Source: Prosapia bicincta | Lineage: Eukaryota; Arthropoda; Insecta; Hemiptera; Cercopidae | Assembly: GCA_036971475.1 (NCBI GenBank) | Contig: JBAIZL010000002.1 | Span: forward strand, 165,747,214-165,811,213 | Direction: 5' to 3' | DNA: 64,000 nt | Shown: piece by piece, positions 14,746-28,057 of the stretch | Position numbering within the stretch: position 1 is the stretch's first letter | How the letters are laid out: the number at the start of each line of letters is the position of its first letter | The notes under the pieces: generated by a model | Told to the model about the DNA's origin: nothing | Seen by the model: only the letters and a program-made list of their open reading frames with translations | The model's database searches: none | Made by a program: the position numbers and the translations under genes

Positions 14746-16319
14746 TCCTTACCATTTTACAAATAAACCTATCATAAAAATAAACCATACTGATTGGTCT
14801 GTGAATTATTTGTTATAGTTTCCATACGTTTGTGGTATTAGGATCATTGTTTTTATTATAGAGCACAAATTTTTTGCTTTTGTCATATTTGTTGTAAATT
14901 ATAAGAGACATTAACAGATAAGAAATTTCATTGTTGAATCAAATGTAACATCCATTTTTCTGATAAGGTTTTTAGTTTTTTCTATTCATTCAAATATTGA
15001 ATATCCCATTGCCCATTCCAGTCAATCTATAGTGTACATTAATAATGCAAGCAGTTCTCTATAAAGTCGATCCTTAAATTCAAATTATTTTTATCATCTA
15101 GTAATTCTCAAGTTATTATTATTAGACTTAAAAGTTTTGAAAAGACTACAAACCTAACGATACTAAGGTACATTATATAAATGATATTTGTGAATGAGAA
15201 AATAAATAATACATGACTCAAAGCTAAAAAGGTTTCTAAATTCATCAATGCCCAAGTTCCTACACCATAGGTGGTGCACGTTTCAGTTTACGTAACGAAA
15301 GATGAAAAATGCATTCCGTTGTTTCAGAAAAGATTAAACTTACCCAATATATTTATTATTTTTTTTTTAGATGTAATACATTACAGAATTACAGTTTGTG
15401 TATACAAGGTTATAATTAGGGTTGGAAGTTTCATTTACCGTAGAAGAAAAGATAGTTTTTTAAAACTTTGAAGATTTATGAGAAAATAATTTAATGAAAT
15501 TTCAATCATGCTGTAAGGAAAATGGACGAGGGTGTATGGAAAGAAATATAACATTAGATAACTATCCACCAGACGATGTGATTTTGTTTTTGTGTATGGG
15601 TGCCGCCCTTTAATTATTTCCATCGGTATTTTCCTACAACGTGGTCCTTATGCACTGCAAGCACCTCTAGTATAAAATGAGAAAGCCAAGCCAATCTCAT
15701 AAAAAAAAGTGTAAGATATTATTAATAATAATTATTATAAAATGAATGGTATAAATAAAACTGAACTTTGTTATCTTAAAATGGCAATTACAAAATAAAT
15801 GAAATTATAAAGATTTTTGATTAAATGTAATATTTGCGTCGTCAACCAGGAAATAAAGGTAAAAAGTGAAGGTTGACATAAGCTGTTCACCTTCAATAAG
15901 TTATATTTTAATTAAGGGGAGTGCCACTTTCTCTCTGTAATGTTATTTAAATGGGAGTTTGGATGTTCAGTTAGGTATAATTATCTCTAAAACGATTACA
16001 AATATCCTAATGAAATATTTTGGCAATTATTATTATTACTAGGGAAACACAATACTCTAAAAATATCTCTGATAAAACACTTATTCCCACTTTTTAAAAC
16101 TAATTAAAATTGTCGTACATTTTACCACATGTTCAGAATATATGTAATATTTTTCGGGCCTTAAATGAAACAAAATACAATATTTCTTTTTAAAGTATTA
16201 TTTAGGAAATAATGTTGTTAGTAAACACAAAAAATGACAATAGCTCTTACGGTTCAAGATTCATTGGTACCTAATCTTTAAAAAAACATAGTTTTTAGAA
16301 AACGCAAGGTGAAAAAAGA
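14746..16319. other. Non-coding, nothing recognised
   Basis: A+T-rich stretch with only short chance ORFs (for example 15271-15471) that lack motifs. Confidence 0.5.
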
Positions 16320-17030
16320 CAGTATCTTTCTTACCATTATATCCTCTTGGACAGCAGTCCCCCATATCTTCATCTTCCCTCTTCCTGTTAAATAATCTTC
16401 TCTTGATTCTCAACTTCTTGTTTCCTTCCTGGTCTCTTTATCAGCTTTTTATATTCTCATATTATCAATTTGTTTTATGATCTCAACCGTGAAATTCCCA
16501 CACTTTAGGTCTATTCCATCTAAAACATTTTCTTTAGCGATTGAGGATTCATTAAATGCTATCACAACATCCCTTACTCCTAATTCATGAGTTTTTAGTC
16601 CTAAATAATCAGTCTTTTTTACCCTTTGCTAAATAAAGCTATTGAAGCTCTAGTTAAGATTTTAGGTATTGCAGTGCTCAAACTTTGAAGCTCAATTTTG
16701 GTGAGGTCTCGGTATATGGGCTTCATAACTAACTTTTTCGTGCTTATAAATATTTTTTTGCTCTGAAGATTTATTATAGTCACACCAAGAATCTATTTAG
16801 CTGGACTGTTTTAGTGTCCGTAAGCCTACCTGCACCTCCTAGGCCTTTGTTGTCACTAAGTTTTTTACCTTTGTGGTCTTTTTTCAGCTTTCTCAGACGC
16901 AATCCCATGCGGTTTGGCACATTCCAATTTTTCAATATTTATGCTATCATCATAAGTTTTACTCTGTAGTGCAGATGAATATCGCTTAGAGTTCCCAGTC
17001 CCTAGATACTTGGTGTATTTTAACCCTTAA
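16320..17030 (-). pseudogene. Decayed Mutator-like transposase (C-terminal part)
   Basis: Hand translation of the minus strand across several frames gives an ordered series of blocks. From 17025 downward they are KKYTKYLGTGNSKRYSSAL, EKLECANRMGLRLRKLKK, GKKLSDNKGLGGAGRLTD (near 16830-16920), KTHELGVRDVVIAFNESSIA and CGNFTVEIIKQIDNMRI (near 16450-16590), then a basic tail. I know this series from a family of invertebrate proteins annotated as Mutator-like transposase domain proteins, with KLEC...KRMG..LR, a gG.GRLTD block and a late CG.YT....ID..RI..A segment. The copy has at least two in-frame stops and several frame changes, and the N-terminal part is missing. It is non-functional. The assignment rests on motif order, not on a search. 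Confidence 0.6.
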
Positions 17031-18725
17031 CTTGTCCTATGATCGTGCACAAATTCATGTTGAAACTCAACCGCTGCATTATTTTTATGGTATTTCTATA
17101 TTTCATATGTATATAAAAATATATACTCCTAAACAGAATAAAATGGAAAAATTATCAAGCAATAAAAAACAATTTGTTTTTTTCATCAGAACCGTGGCCC
17201 TCTCCTCTTAAGCAACAGCTGACACCAGAAACTATTGGTGGAGAATACCTAATCCTAGGGCAATTCCTAATCCAATTCTACAGATTCTATCTACTATAAA
17301 CACTTCACCGCTTCCAGTAGCGGAGAATACACGTGGTAATACAGGTGAATGGGAAACCTCAATAATGAGAATCCACCACAGATATAAATAACAATTATTA
17401 TACATTTACACATACATTATTAGTTCCTTAAAATCTGTTAAAATTGTATTGCACAAATATGACAAAATGTTATCGAAAGCAGATCATAAAATCAAATTCT
17501 ATGAGCCCTATCGAACGACAGAATATTTTTTTTTACACCGCAAGTCTATAGCTCATCATATATTATAAATTTATTTACTTATATTTTATAAAATAATTTA
17601 TTCTTTTAGTATTATGAAAATGAAGGATTTTAAAACACAGATTTGAGTTACAGTGAAATAACCACGGTATTTCATTATGAAATTTTATTATTTGTAGTTT
17701 TCTCAATTTTTACATATCTTAAAACAGTTCCATTATGAAAACATTGTAGAATTAAATATTATAAAATGTAATTTAGCTCTAGCCTTTGATCTCGTTATAC
17801 AAATAGTAACAAAATGTGTAATTAAATGTATTTCAACAGTTACTACGAATAATAACGCTACATTAAGCCCATATTGATTTTTAAAGGAGAATTTTACTCA
17901 ACATATTCACATTCTGTAATGGGAAACGTCAGATTTTTCTCATCCTTTGTATAGCTGACTTGCAAGTTTCATTCGCTCGCTTTACATGCAAAAACATAAT
18001 TACTTCTGTTTGTTTAGACGACAAAGGGTTGCAGTAACACATCTGTAACAATAATTACACTTCACAGAAATGATAATTTAGATGCAAACTTTACTCACGA
18101 AGCTATAGTTTACTACCAAGAAAATATTTATTTTCTAAGTTTATTTAAAGTAGAGGTACAATTTAAAACACCACAATTAAACGTCAGATTTAATAATTTA
18201 ATTAAAAGAAGATTCAGTTATGAATTTACCTAAAACTAAAAGTAAAAACTAAACACAACGAACAATTCAAAGATTTCAGTGGACTATCAAGTCCACTCTA
18301 TAAAATGGCCCATATACCCTTATAATATAAAACAAGAATTTCATTTCTAATTAGAAACATTTGGGAAAACTTTGATAAATTAAAGATATGATTATACACA
18401 GTAGGATGAACCGGATGAAATCGTGGTAAATCCACATGATGAAAGAGAAATGTAACAACTTTATCTAAATAGTAAACTTATTTAAGAAGTAATTTTATTA
18501 CTGCAAACTATCCCTCAAGAGGTTTGAAGGGGCACATCGGTTTCTCAAGCAATTCCTCATGTAAACTATTTGCTCAGGCAACCTGTGCTCAGGAAGAATT
18601 TAGGTAACCTATTTGCAAACTAAATGTACATTTTATCGTACAGTTAAGGTTATAACTGTACAAAAAGTTTGAGACAGTATCCAATTTTCCAACACGATCT
18701 CCTAACAGATCAAAGTTGACATTCA
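17031..18725. other. Non-coding, nothing recognised
   Basis: No ORF of note. A small perfect hairpin (8-bp stem AGTGGACT/AGTCCACT, 4-base loop) lies at 18278-18297; with no other context it is probably chance. Confidence 0.5.
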
Positions 18726-18878
18726 ACTTGTAGGCAGAGTGGAAACTTCTTTCACAATATTTTTAAACTTGTGTTCGGCACACATGTGTCTCTGATTCAT
18801 ATAGCGAAGTCTCGTCACAGAATGTGGGCAGCACTGTCCACATATATGAGGTAAGCTCTCAATGATTTCCTTGTCCAC
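18726..18878 (-). other. Possible zinc-finger-like coding scrap
   Basis: An open minus-strand frame of 51 codons contains HICGQC, a following stretch ending QRHMCAEHKF, and a basic C-terminus. This could be a C2H2-like pattern (C-x2-C, 14 residues, H-x4-H), but the Cys-to-His spacing is off the usual 12 and there is only one finger. No clear splice sites support an exon, and a stop lies directly upstream. It may be a relic or chance; local base composition is richer in G+C than its surroundings, which is why it is listed. Confidence 0.2.
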
Positions 18879-21800
18879 TTACTTTGCCGTTCTATGTTAC
18901 AGTCGGTATGGGACCGTAGTCGAAGTAGTATTAATTAATTCTTAACCCTACGCTCAATTGAGGTTTTTTGTAAAAATGGATTTCAGTTATTTCTGAGCTG
19001 TCGTACAATATTAAAATTTTATATAATATATAGGTCTACATTTTTGTAAAATAATGTATCTTGAAAATTAGTTTAAATTTGTTCTTAATTAGGTTCTAAT
19101 TTTTGTGTAGCTGGTGATGCTATTAGTGGATCGCCGTCTATACCTAGATGCCGGTTGAGCATAATTGACTTATATTTTCAAGAACATAAAAGAGAATATT
19201 TTTGATGATAATCAAATTTATAAATTATGAATGACGGTGATGACTCGCATCACGATACAGAGCAAATCCGGTTGAGTATCAAAGATGGTAGATATATGGG
19301 ATCAGTGACAAGATGTTGTTTATTGTTTTGTTGAACTCAGTATTGTCTTATGATAGGATTTCTTGGTACTGAAACAGCTACTACTAAAGATCTGTATCTC
19401 ATTTGTGAAAAATAAAAGTAAACGATCTTAATATACCACTTTGTATACTATATGAAATCAATAATAACTAAAATAACACAATCATTACTATGACATTATT
19501 TGTCAAAATCGGATACTAAAATAAAACTGATGTGGTATAGGTAAAATTTTACATTACCCATATATAACTGTAGACTATGGATTGTAAAGTTCTCATATTG
19601 ACGACTCAATGTTATAATTCCCAGTTTAGCAATATCTACACTTTCGAATACTATTTTAGAGTTTCAAACTAACGGTGTAATTTCAACACGGCCCTTGAGC
19701 TTACAAATTCAAAATAAATGTAAAACCTGGTTTACGAACTTTTGATGTACTCTGTATAGACGTTCTCTTAATTATTAGTTCCAAAAATTTCTTGGCATTC
19801 ACAGTTGTAACTTGATGTAGTAATGAACTTGGTCGTCCATGTAGTAGTACATTGTAGGCTCAAATTCAAAAAACCTAGCAAAAAGTAAGTAATTTATCTA
19901 TAGTGATAATAAAAAACTGTCAAACCTTGAACCTATATTGACTGTAAGTTTCAGAAAGAAAATACAACTCCAATGAATAAAAGTTCCTCAAAGTTAAACT
20001 TCACCTTAAAAAAATAAATACACCATGAATTCCGAAATTGTGCACAGAGTACACTTAAATGTAGCCTGACAACCAATCTTACCATACAATTGGCAAAACA
20101 AACAGAAATTATTCATCACTGCTAAAAGTAGAAGCAACGAAACAAATAGAATAATAATTTGAAAACTGTAAGACTTAAATTGCAGTTATAAAAACATAAA
20201 TTACACAGAGGCAGGAAAAAATTAATTGAAGATACATCCAATATTTTGTAGTAGATTGTAAGACATTGGATTGGGTTAAATGGAACAGTATTTATTGTTT
20301 GCTCTAAATTGCTGTCTAGAACCTATGCTTTCACCCAATCAATAGTTGTATGGCCAACAGGGCCCAGTCACAGATTCCGCTAGAACATCTTAATCCGTAC
20401 AACAGAACATGTATATGAAATAAATAGATAAAAATAGTGTAAGGGTATAAGAAGTGCAATACATATCTGATATAATTTTAAAATCAATATATAAGTGCTC
20501 ACTTTTTACTATACGAATAGAAACATTCTTTACTAGTTTCTAAAAAATTATGGTTAAAAATTATGGTTAGCTTCCTAACAGGAACGAATGCTTTGAAGCG
20601 CGTCAGGAGGTAAGCAACTACGTATTCACTTAGTTAAGTATTTTTAAAATTAGTTTCTAAAAGTTTATAATTCATGAAAAAAAATCAGGATAAAACAAGA
20701 ATAAAGAATAAAAATAGAATGACAAATCAATCAAAATTCCATGAATTTCATGTGGAAGAAAATTTCATCTTAGGAAACGTCCGAATAACTTTAAAAGAAA
20801 CATGTCTTGTACAATGAAGCCACAATATTATTAGGCTAAGAAGTATACTTACATATGTTGGTTTCTTACATTAAAAAAATACATTCATTATCCAGTCCTA
20901 ATCTATTATTGGTCCTAAGTGAAATCATCTTAAAAAGAGTTTAAAATAAATCTCACATTTAAGAAAAAAATATGTACTTACCCTAACTTATACAGCACCA
21001 GCATATTTATTAGAAATCTTAGAACTTGTTTTCATCAAAATTAATACTTTGATTTTAAAGGGAGTTTTAATTTTAATAAATATATTTTATAGATAATTAT
21101 ATAAATATAGGTGTGTATGTTTGTGTGTGTGTGTGTGTGTGTGTTGCAACGTCCTCCCCCTCGTTCCACTTCGCTTCTGTTTTGTTGTTTTGCAGAATTA
21201 CCTATTTCTTATATATTTATATTTCTGCTGCTCACACCGTTTTGTGTACCGTGTAAAGATCTCTAAATTGTGTCTTGTGTTCCCGCGTAATGGACCACGC
21301 CTAAATGCAAGCCTAATATCTGCCTAATATATGCAAGCCCCCTCACTTCTACCTTAACGTTAGTACGACCTCCCCTAAGATGGTTGGCAGGCTTGTTGGG
21401 TCTGTATATAGTCACACATGTCAGTAAAATAGTCAGCTGGAAAGAAACAACATTTTTATGAACACACTTAACTTATATGAATCTTACCACATCATGAGAT
21501 CTGCAGGCACAGCAAGTGGACGTGCAAAATATGATCATGTTTAAGATACCTATTTTAAAAGGCTCCTGTGTTCTTAAAACATGATCTGCCAGTAGACATC
21601 GTCTCTGGGCTTCAATACAACGAACGAACTAATTTTTTGAATAGCTCAATAAAATTGTTCTCAGGAGAGAACTGGTTTGAAGAAACATTAAGTTCTTAAT
21701 TTTATATAGTTAATTGTTACTGAAATTTAATTAAAACTGTACTTTGATTTTATAATCATTATTTATCAGTTGGAAAAACTTTCTATTGGTTGTTCAACAC

Positions 21801-23344
21801 AGGATAAATTCAAATACTGTAAGTTTTCATAATGCATTTATTACTGATTTTAAACTAAAATAATTATCTTTTCAAATAACATACATTTAACTCTCTCAAA
21901 TAATTAATTAAAAGTTCGTTATTTTTCACATATTTAAATCCTACATTTCATATATACTTCATTAATTACATTTACACATTTTTAAACACAATTATTTCCA
22001 AATTTAACATAATAAAAAATGTTATCTTCTCATTTCAAGATTGAATTGGTAAAGTCACATTTCATTATTGTAACGTACTAGCCCTTTTCCTTGGGTAAGT
22101 TTTTAGCACAATTTATTAAAAAAAGTGTGTTAAATACTAATTAACAAATCAATTAGCCTTAATTACCAGGGCTTCTAGTTCTAACGTCATAGCTCAGGCA
22201 GATACTGTCTGTCTATGGCGGTCTTCTTATCTTGAAGGTAGAACTAGGTTACTTGAAATGATAATTTAAAGCTTTAAAATACAAAGTTATACAATTTATT
22301 AATCAATGACAAATTACAAAAGAACAAATGAAGCCAATGTGTCGAGTAATTAACCTTTAATTACTGCTAACTATTCCATACATTTTAATTACTTATTAAC
22401 TTTTAAAATTTATATATATCGAGAAGATAGTAACTTAAGTTTTCCAATTTAATTTTAGAAATGTATATTTAAAGGACAATTTCTACCGTTCAGGTGTTAA
22501 CCGTTTATATTTAAAATACAACTTAGTTAACATTAAAATACATTTTCTTTATTATTATCTAAAACGTACCTGGTTGTGCACATTACTTTTAAAACACTGT
22601 AACACATTTCATTAATCACTTAACACCTTACACAATAGCTCTTACAATCAGCGCTCGTAAACAAAAATGATATAAACTTTTACTTATTGGAAATACATTA
22701 ATAATCGCTTCTGACGTCTTCTTTTGTTGCGTTTATAAAATTTGGTACCGGCCTTGACATCTTAAATTTTGAATACTGGAAGCTTATAAATTTCTAGGTT
22801 ATGTCCGATAGTGCCATCACGTGAATTTTTTGATTCTTGCTTCGGATCAGGCGATATCAGACCATGTTTACGTCACATGGCGTGATGTGCTTATTACGCT
22901 AAGTTACTAACTCGTACGATATTTTTCAATTTCGCCCGCTAGGAGCGCTCACCACCTACACTAGCTTCACAATGTGCACCAACAAAACAAATATTTTCTT
23001 TTATATTGGGACGATATAATTATTAAATAAAAATTATATATATAAAGGAATGTATATGTAACACCTTATTTTTAAGAGTGTTACATTATGAATAATTTTA
23101 AAATTTATATGATTCAATAAATCTGGTCTTCTTAAAAATGATTGGCTTATGGCCAAAACCACTTTGTAAATTTAATATTTATTATTCATTATTTAAACAT
23201 TTTTGTTATACTAATTAATTTTATTACTTTTAAGATTTATTTAATTTATCAACCTAAAATAAAGTCATTGTTCAAGTTTAATTGTTAATTTGAATTTAAT
23301 ATATTTAACTGACTAAATTTGACATTAATTTGTATATAATAGAG
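18879..23344. other. A+T-rich non-coding DNA
   Basis: No gene recognised. It contains a short (TG)n tract at about 21110-21143 and a moderately G+C-rich patch at about 22820-22960 without a usable ORF. Confidence 0.5.
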
Positions 23345-23720
23345 AAAATGACTTGCCAAGGATTTCCCTGCCGGTCCTAGAGTCCTCTCGTCTGGATTCC
23401 CTGGTATGGACATCGGAACTTGGCATCCCTGGTCAGTCGATGGAAGTCTTTCTCCATTTCCGCGTCCTGTAGGCTGAGTCTGGAGCCCAGATGGATGGAA
23501 GTAGACGGCAGAAACGTGGATATTTTGGTCCCATCTGGCCTTATAGTGGTTGTTCTAGGCGCTGACCGACATTACGACCATTAGCACCTCGTATTAAAAA
23601 GTTTTACAGACTGCTTACAGGTCCCTAAGTTCTTGTATTTATTGCGGTTATGTAACTCTTCCCCTCTGCTCTAAGCTCGTCGCTATCTCCGTGTTTGTTT
23701 CTTGTACAACGTACAAGGTT
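23345..23720. other. Unidentified G+C-rich island
   Basis: About 375 bases clearly richer in G+C than the flanks. It has no long ORF on either strand. By composition it looks like a transposon fragment, SINE or old exon. I tried all reading frames and looked for a tRNA-like B box and found neither a recognisable protein nor a clear promoter box. Confidence 0.4.
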
Positions 23721-26700
23721 GGACAACGTATTAGTTTTAACCTGCATAATTTTGTTATCTGTTTTAGAACACTGAAAATTGTCTATTATTTTTAAAATGG
23801 CTGTAACTTTTTTGTTATTTAAGTTTTTAAAATTCTGTTTTCCCTATTGTTTATTATGGAGTTTTCTGGTCATTTCAAAATGTCGATGATTGTTATTCGT
23901 GGCCTAGTTTTCAAGTTAGCATTTTTCGGCACTTAGAAACTTTTCACTTACTCTCGTTAGTCAAATTTAGTTAGTTATTACAGTTTCATGCTATTATAAT
24001 TTTTAATTTGTCTTAATAATACTCATTCAAAATTTTACTGACGTCTTGACTCTTTACAACGTTTCCTTATACAATAAATTAAAACCTTATTATTTAAATA
24101 TTAACATTGTTATTTTAAAAATAGGAAATTATTAATTTCTTAATTTAAACGTTGATTCAGATCGTTTCAGTGTGTGTGTGTGTGTGTGTGTGTTTATACA
24201 TAAATTGCCATAAAACGGTGATTCTACATAATGCATTTGAGAAACTCCTGATGTCACAGAAAATAGTACACGGTGATCTCCTTTTTTTATACATAAACGT
24301 TTATTATATTTAATACAAAATAATATATTGCATTACAATCTCTCTTATCATCGCTTGATTTATAATAGAAATATATGACTTGAATACATAAAAAGTGAAT
24401 ATCATTGGTTAACAAGAACTAAAGAGACGTTTCTCAGTGGAAATGATCAGCGATTATTACAATTGGCGGCATGTAAATCCCTATATCGACTTTGGTGATG
24501 ACTTTTTTTATATATTATAAATGCAACTAAAATGTTTTAAAATGATCCACTAATGACAAGGTTACTGGAATAGATGAAACCAGAAAATGAGAATCTAATG
24601 ATCCTAGTGCAAGATGGTATGCTAGCCGTTCTCGTAAATATAAAGTAGTCGTATAATACCAAGTCGTATAATCGACTGTACTATACCGTCATATAAATAT
24701 CAAATTTGTGTGGAAAATGTGATCGGTTTGGTTTTAGTTTTGTTTCTAATGAGTGATTATTCAATTAGAGCTCCTGCTTCAACTACGCCAAGATGTGAAT
24801 GTGTATGATACTGTAGACGCGTAATTCGTCAATTAAGAAAATTGTTTCGTTATAGTAATTCGTAAAATCGTTTAGTTCAATCGCAAAAATTGGAATATCA
24901 TAAAAATGGGGTTTAAATGAAAGGCTCTGCGAATGATTGCTAAAGCCTAATGGAAGCATAATGAAACATTGCGTCCTTGATGAAGGCTTGCAGATTTTGA
25001 TTGTACTACGAAAGGGTCTGTATTTTAACTTTTGTTCTTCAACTTCAATTCTGAGTTTTTTTTGAAGAAATAATATTATTTAAGACTTCCACGATATAAT
25101 CAATACTGTTTTAAAAAATCAATTTAGATACCCAGATTGCACTCTCATTTTAGACTAAAACATCTGGATAAGTATTGTTATGGTTGTAGGTGAAGTCGCC
25201 GGGTTGGAACTAACCGTGAATGTGGACACGTCAAAATGGATGGTCATTAGTTGACATGAGTTATAGGTAATTGTATTAGTTTTGAAACTATTATTATAGT
25301 ATAAACTGTAATGTTGATGTTGTAAGAGTTAAAATGTTAACACTTTTTACTCCGTTGTGTTTATGCTTTCTAGTACTTAGCTTTCCGTTTCAGGTAAATT
25401 AGACAACATATCTAAGTGGATCCATGCTCTAAAAGCAGTAGTTTTTTTAATTGTATGGTAATGTCAAAAATCGTATCGGATGCCAGAATAATGAACGGCC
25501 ATGTAATAAGAGAGATAAATGAACATAATGAATTATCAACAAAAAAAAATAAGCTTGAATATTTCCGCATAAAATAAGAACTATTGCTGATAATACTTCA
25601 ATGCAAGATGTAGGATATGCTTAACCCAGAGAGGAGAAGAGCATCGTGACCTAAAAGCTTACGTCAGTGGAACGGAATCGGCAACTAATCATTATTCAGG
25701 GCAGCTTTAGAAAAGTTGTGATCGTGCAGATTGTTTCTACTGCTTTAAAATGACAAACAACTTGGAAAAAAAAAATACAATTACATAGGAACTTTGAACA
25801 AATCTTAAAGAACATTGAGCATAAAACACCTTTTTAAGTGAAGATAAATACGATGGTCTAAGAATAAGTTGGTCTGCAATGGTTTTGGTACATAAGTCTG
25901 TTACATAAGTAAAACAATCGCTGTTTCTTGATGAAACTAACTATTTAATTTTTGGGACTTTAAAGAAAATTATTTGGCAAATCGGTTTATCACATGGCAA
26001 TAAATTAAGTAATACCTGAAGAGCAACACGTTTGTAATGAAAAAAGCTGAGAATATAACTAAAGAAAGAGAGACAAAACGTACACTAATTTATAACAAAT
26101 AAGTAGGGCCTGTATAAATATGATAACATGCAAGGTTTATGTAGTCAAATCCATCGATACAACCTGTTTAGTTCCTAATACTCTACAAGGCTTTATGAGA
26201 ATTATATGAGTAATTATTGAGTAGCGTAGCATAGTTATAAGTTTTTGAAAATTAATTTTACATGAAAGAATATTTTATGAAAGAATATTTTTTTTAATAC
26301 ACTGTATAAAAGTCGCACAGATTCAAGAAGTAGATCTAAAATTGTAAATTTGTTCAAGAAAGAAGTAAATGCTTTAATTCTACACATTTACACTGAGAGA
26401 TCACGTTTTAAAAAACTACTTTATATATTCTTCCATAAATTACGGCTTAGTAGAATTTGTAAAAAGATATTGTAATAATCGTAACCAGTAATCAATTACT
26501 AATTGCTTTGTTGTATTCAAATTGCTTATTACTATTTACAGAAAAGTAGTGATTGTGTTGATTCGTGGCGTGTAGAAGCTGAATTTCAATCTGGATATTA
26601 TTTATGAGTGTAACCATTGCAATAACTCGCACCTGGCTCTGATTTGTTAGTTCGGCTTCCCCTTATTCATTGTGGACGGGATATCAAAAGAATTTTACCA

Positions 26701-26904
26701 CCTCGAGATACAGAGCTTCAGCAATATTTTTATGATTTATTTTTAATGTATGAAACGATAATTTATTTAATCGACTAGACAGGTGTTATTAAATTTTTAA
26801 AACTAAATACTTCTCTATTCAGAAATTAGCCATACTTAATAAATATTACTATTGAAAATGTATACATTACAGGATTAATACATTCATATAATAAATTATA
26901 AAAC
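23721..26904. other. Non-coding; one unrecognised pseudo-coding patch
   Basis: Mostly A+T-rich. A (TG)n tract lies at 24172-24194. A patch at about 25630-25860 (+) reads GEEHRDLKAYVSGTESATNH and then, after a stop, DCFYCFKMTNNLEKKNT. That looks more protein-like than its surroundings, but I cannot assign it to a family. Confidence 0.35.
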
Positions 26905-27050
26905 ATTTTAAACAATATAAACACAAACCATAATTTTAAAATGCATTTCAATATAATTACTAAATACTTATTTAGGAACCTTTACTATAGAAAAAAACAA
27001 TATATTTTGCTAAGATAAGTCTACGTAAAAAATGCAGTAGCCTTACGTTT
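26905..27050 (+). repeat. Dispersed repeat, copy 1
   Basis: About 145 bases that recur in the same orientation at 33268-33410, anchored on AAACAATATAAACACAAACC, TCAATATAATTACTAAATAC and CTAAGATA. No ORF. Probably a fragment of an interspersed element. Confidence 0.7.
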
Positions 27051-27870
27051 TGGCATCGTTTCACATCACCAAAAGTTATAAGTAGGCAGTGCATCACACA
27101 AGAATGCACCAGTTACTTCATGTAAAGATATATTCAATAAATATTTCAAAATAATAACGACGTTTCAAAATAATAATTAATTTACATGACGTTTCATTTA
27201 AATAAATATTCTTTTGAAAAAATATCCCTCCCAGTTGGATAATATTAGTTATTTGTTAAAACACAGCAACGTTTTAATTACCCTACGCACCGTAATTTAA
27301 AAAAAACTTCAAATTTTGTAAAGTCACAATGTTAAAAGCTAGGTTAATGTATTTTTTAAAATCTATATTTTTGGGGCCGTCAACCTGTAATATATTTCTT
27401 TTGTTTTAGTGGACATTGACCGGGATACAGATATTTTTATTTTTCAGTTATTTTAAATGGATAACAACACGCTCGGATAGTTACCTAGTTAAAAAAAAAT
27501 GATTTCACTTCATTCGTCTGCAAAAGAAAACTAAAATTTATATACACTATTAACGGAATGGGGGGGGGGAGAGCTTATATAGACATGTCTTACATTTTGA
27601 TTAGTCTGTCAATAATTTGTTTGTGGTTGAATTAATAAAAATATAATTATCTAAACTTATATATCTTTTATTATTGGTGTGAATTTATCTAGTATTGTTT
27701 TATTGATTTGTTATAAAAGTGCTATAACGAATAAGAAGGAATTGATACTCCATAAATACACAATATGAAGATCACAGTGGTACATATATTACAGTGAAAA
27801 TATTGGAAAGAACCCCAATACCACAAAAAATAATCAAAAATAACAAATAACACAAGTTAATTAACATTAA

Positions 27871-27915
27871 ACCCTTATATACATTTCGATGACCATGTCA
27901 TCATCATCAGAGGGT
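27871..27915 (-). ncRNA. Hammerhead-like ribozyme motif, left arm (minus)
   Basis: Read on the minus strand: ACCCT (stem I), CTGATGA, then T plus the hairpin GATGAC-ATG-GTCATC (stem II), GAAA, a very short stem III (A-U, U-A, G-U with a 2-base loop), the triplet ATA, and AGGGT closing stem I with five perfect pairs. This is the type I hammerhead layout with the tiny stem III typical of Penelope-like elements. One departure is the single unpaired T between CUGAUGA and stem II, which may lower or abolish cleavage. The predicted cut is after the A of ATA (minus strand, at 27876). Confidence 0.45.
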
Positions 27916-28012
27916 CTTATTACAAAATTACAACCTAGGAAATAAGAAGTTTTGAACAATCCATCATTCTAGTTTGTAACTTCTTGTTTACTAGATTGTA
28001 AATTGTAATAAG

Positions 28013-28057
28013 ATCCTCTGGTGATGTTGACATGGTCATCGAAATGTATATAAGGGT
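28013..28057 (+). ncRNA. Degenerate hammerhead-like motif, right arm (plus)
   Basis: The mirror copy of the left-arm motif. Stem I is ATCCT/AGGGT (one G-U pair), GAAA lies at 28041-28044 and the NUH triplet is ATA. The core reads CTGGTGA instead of CTGATGA, so a conserved core adenine is lost and this copy should be inactive. Confidence 0.35.

Noticed and set aside
18278..18297. Perfect 8-bp hairpin
   Set aside because: Isolated, with no terminator, tRNA or element context; expected by chance over 64 kb.
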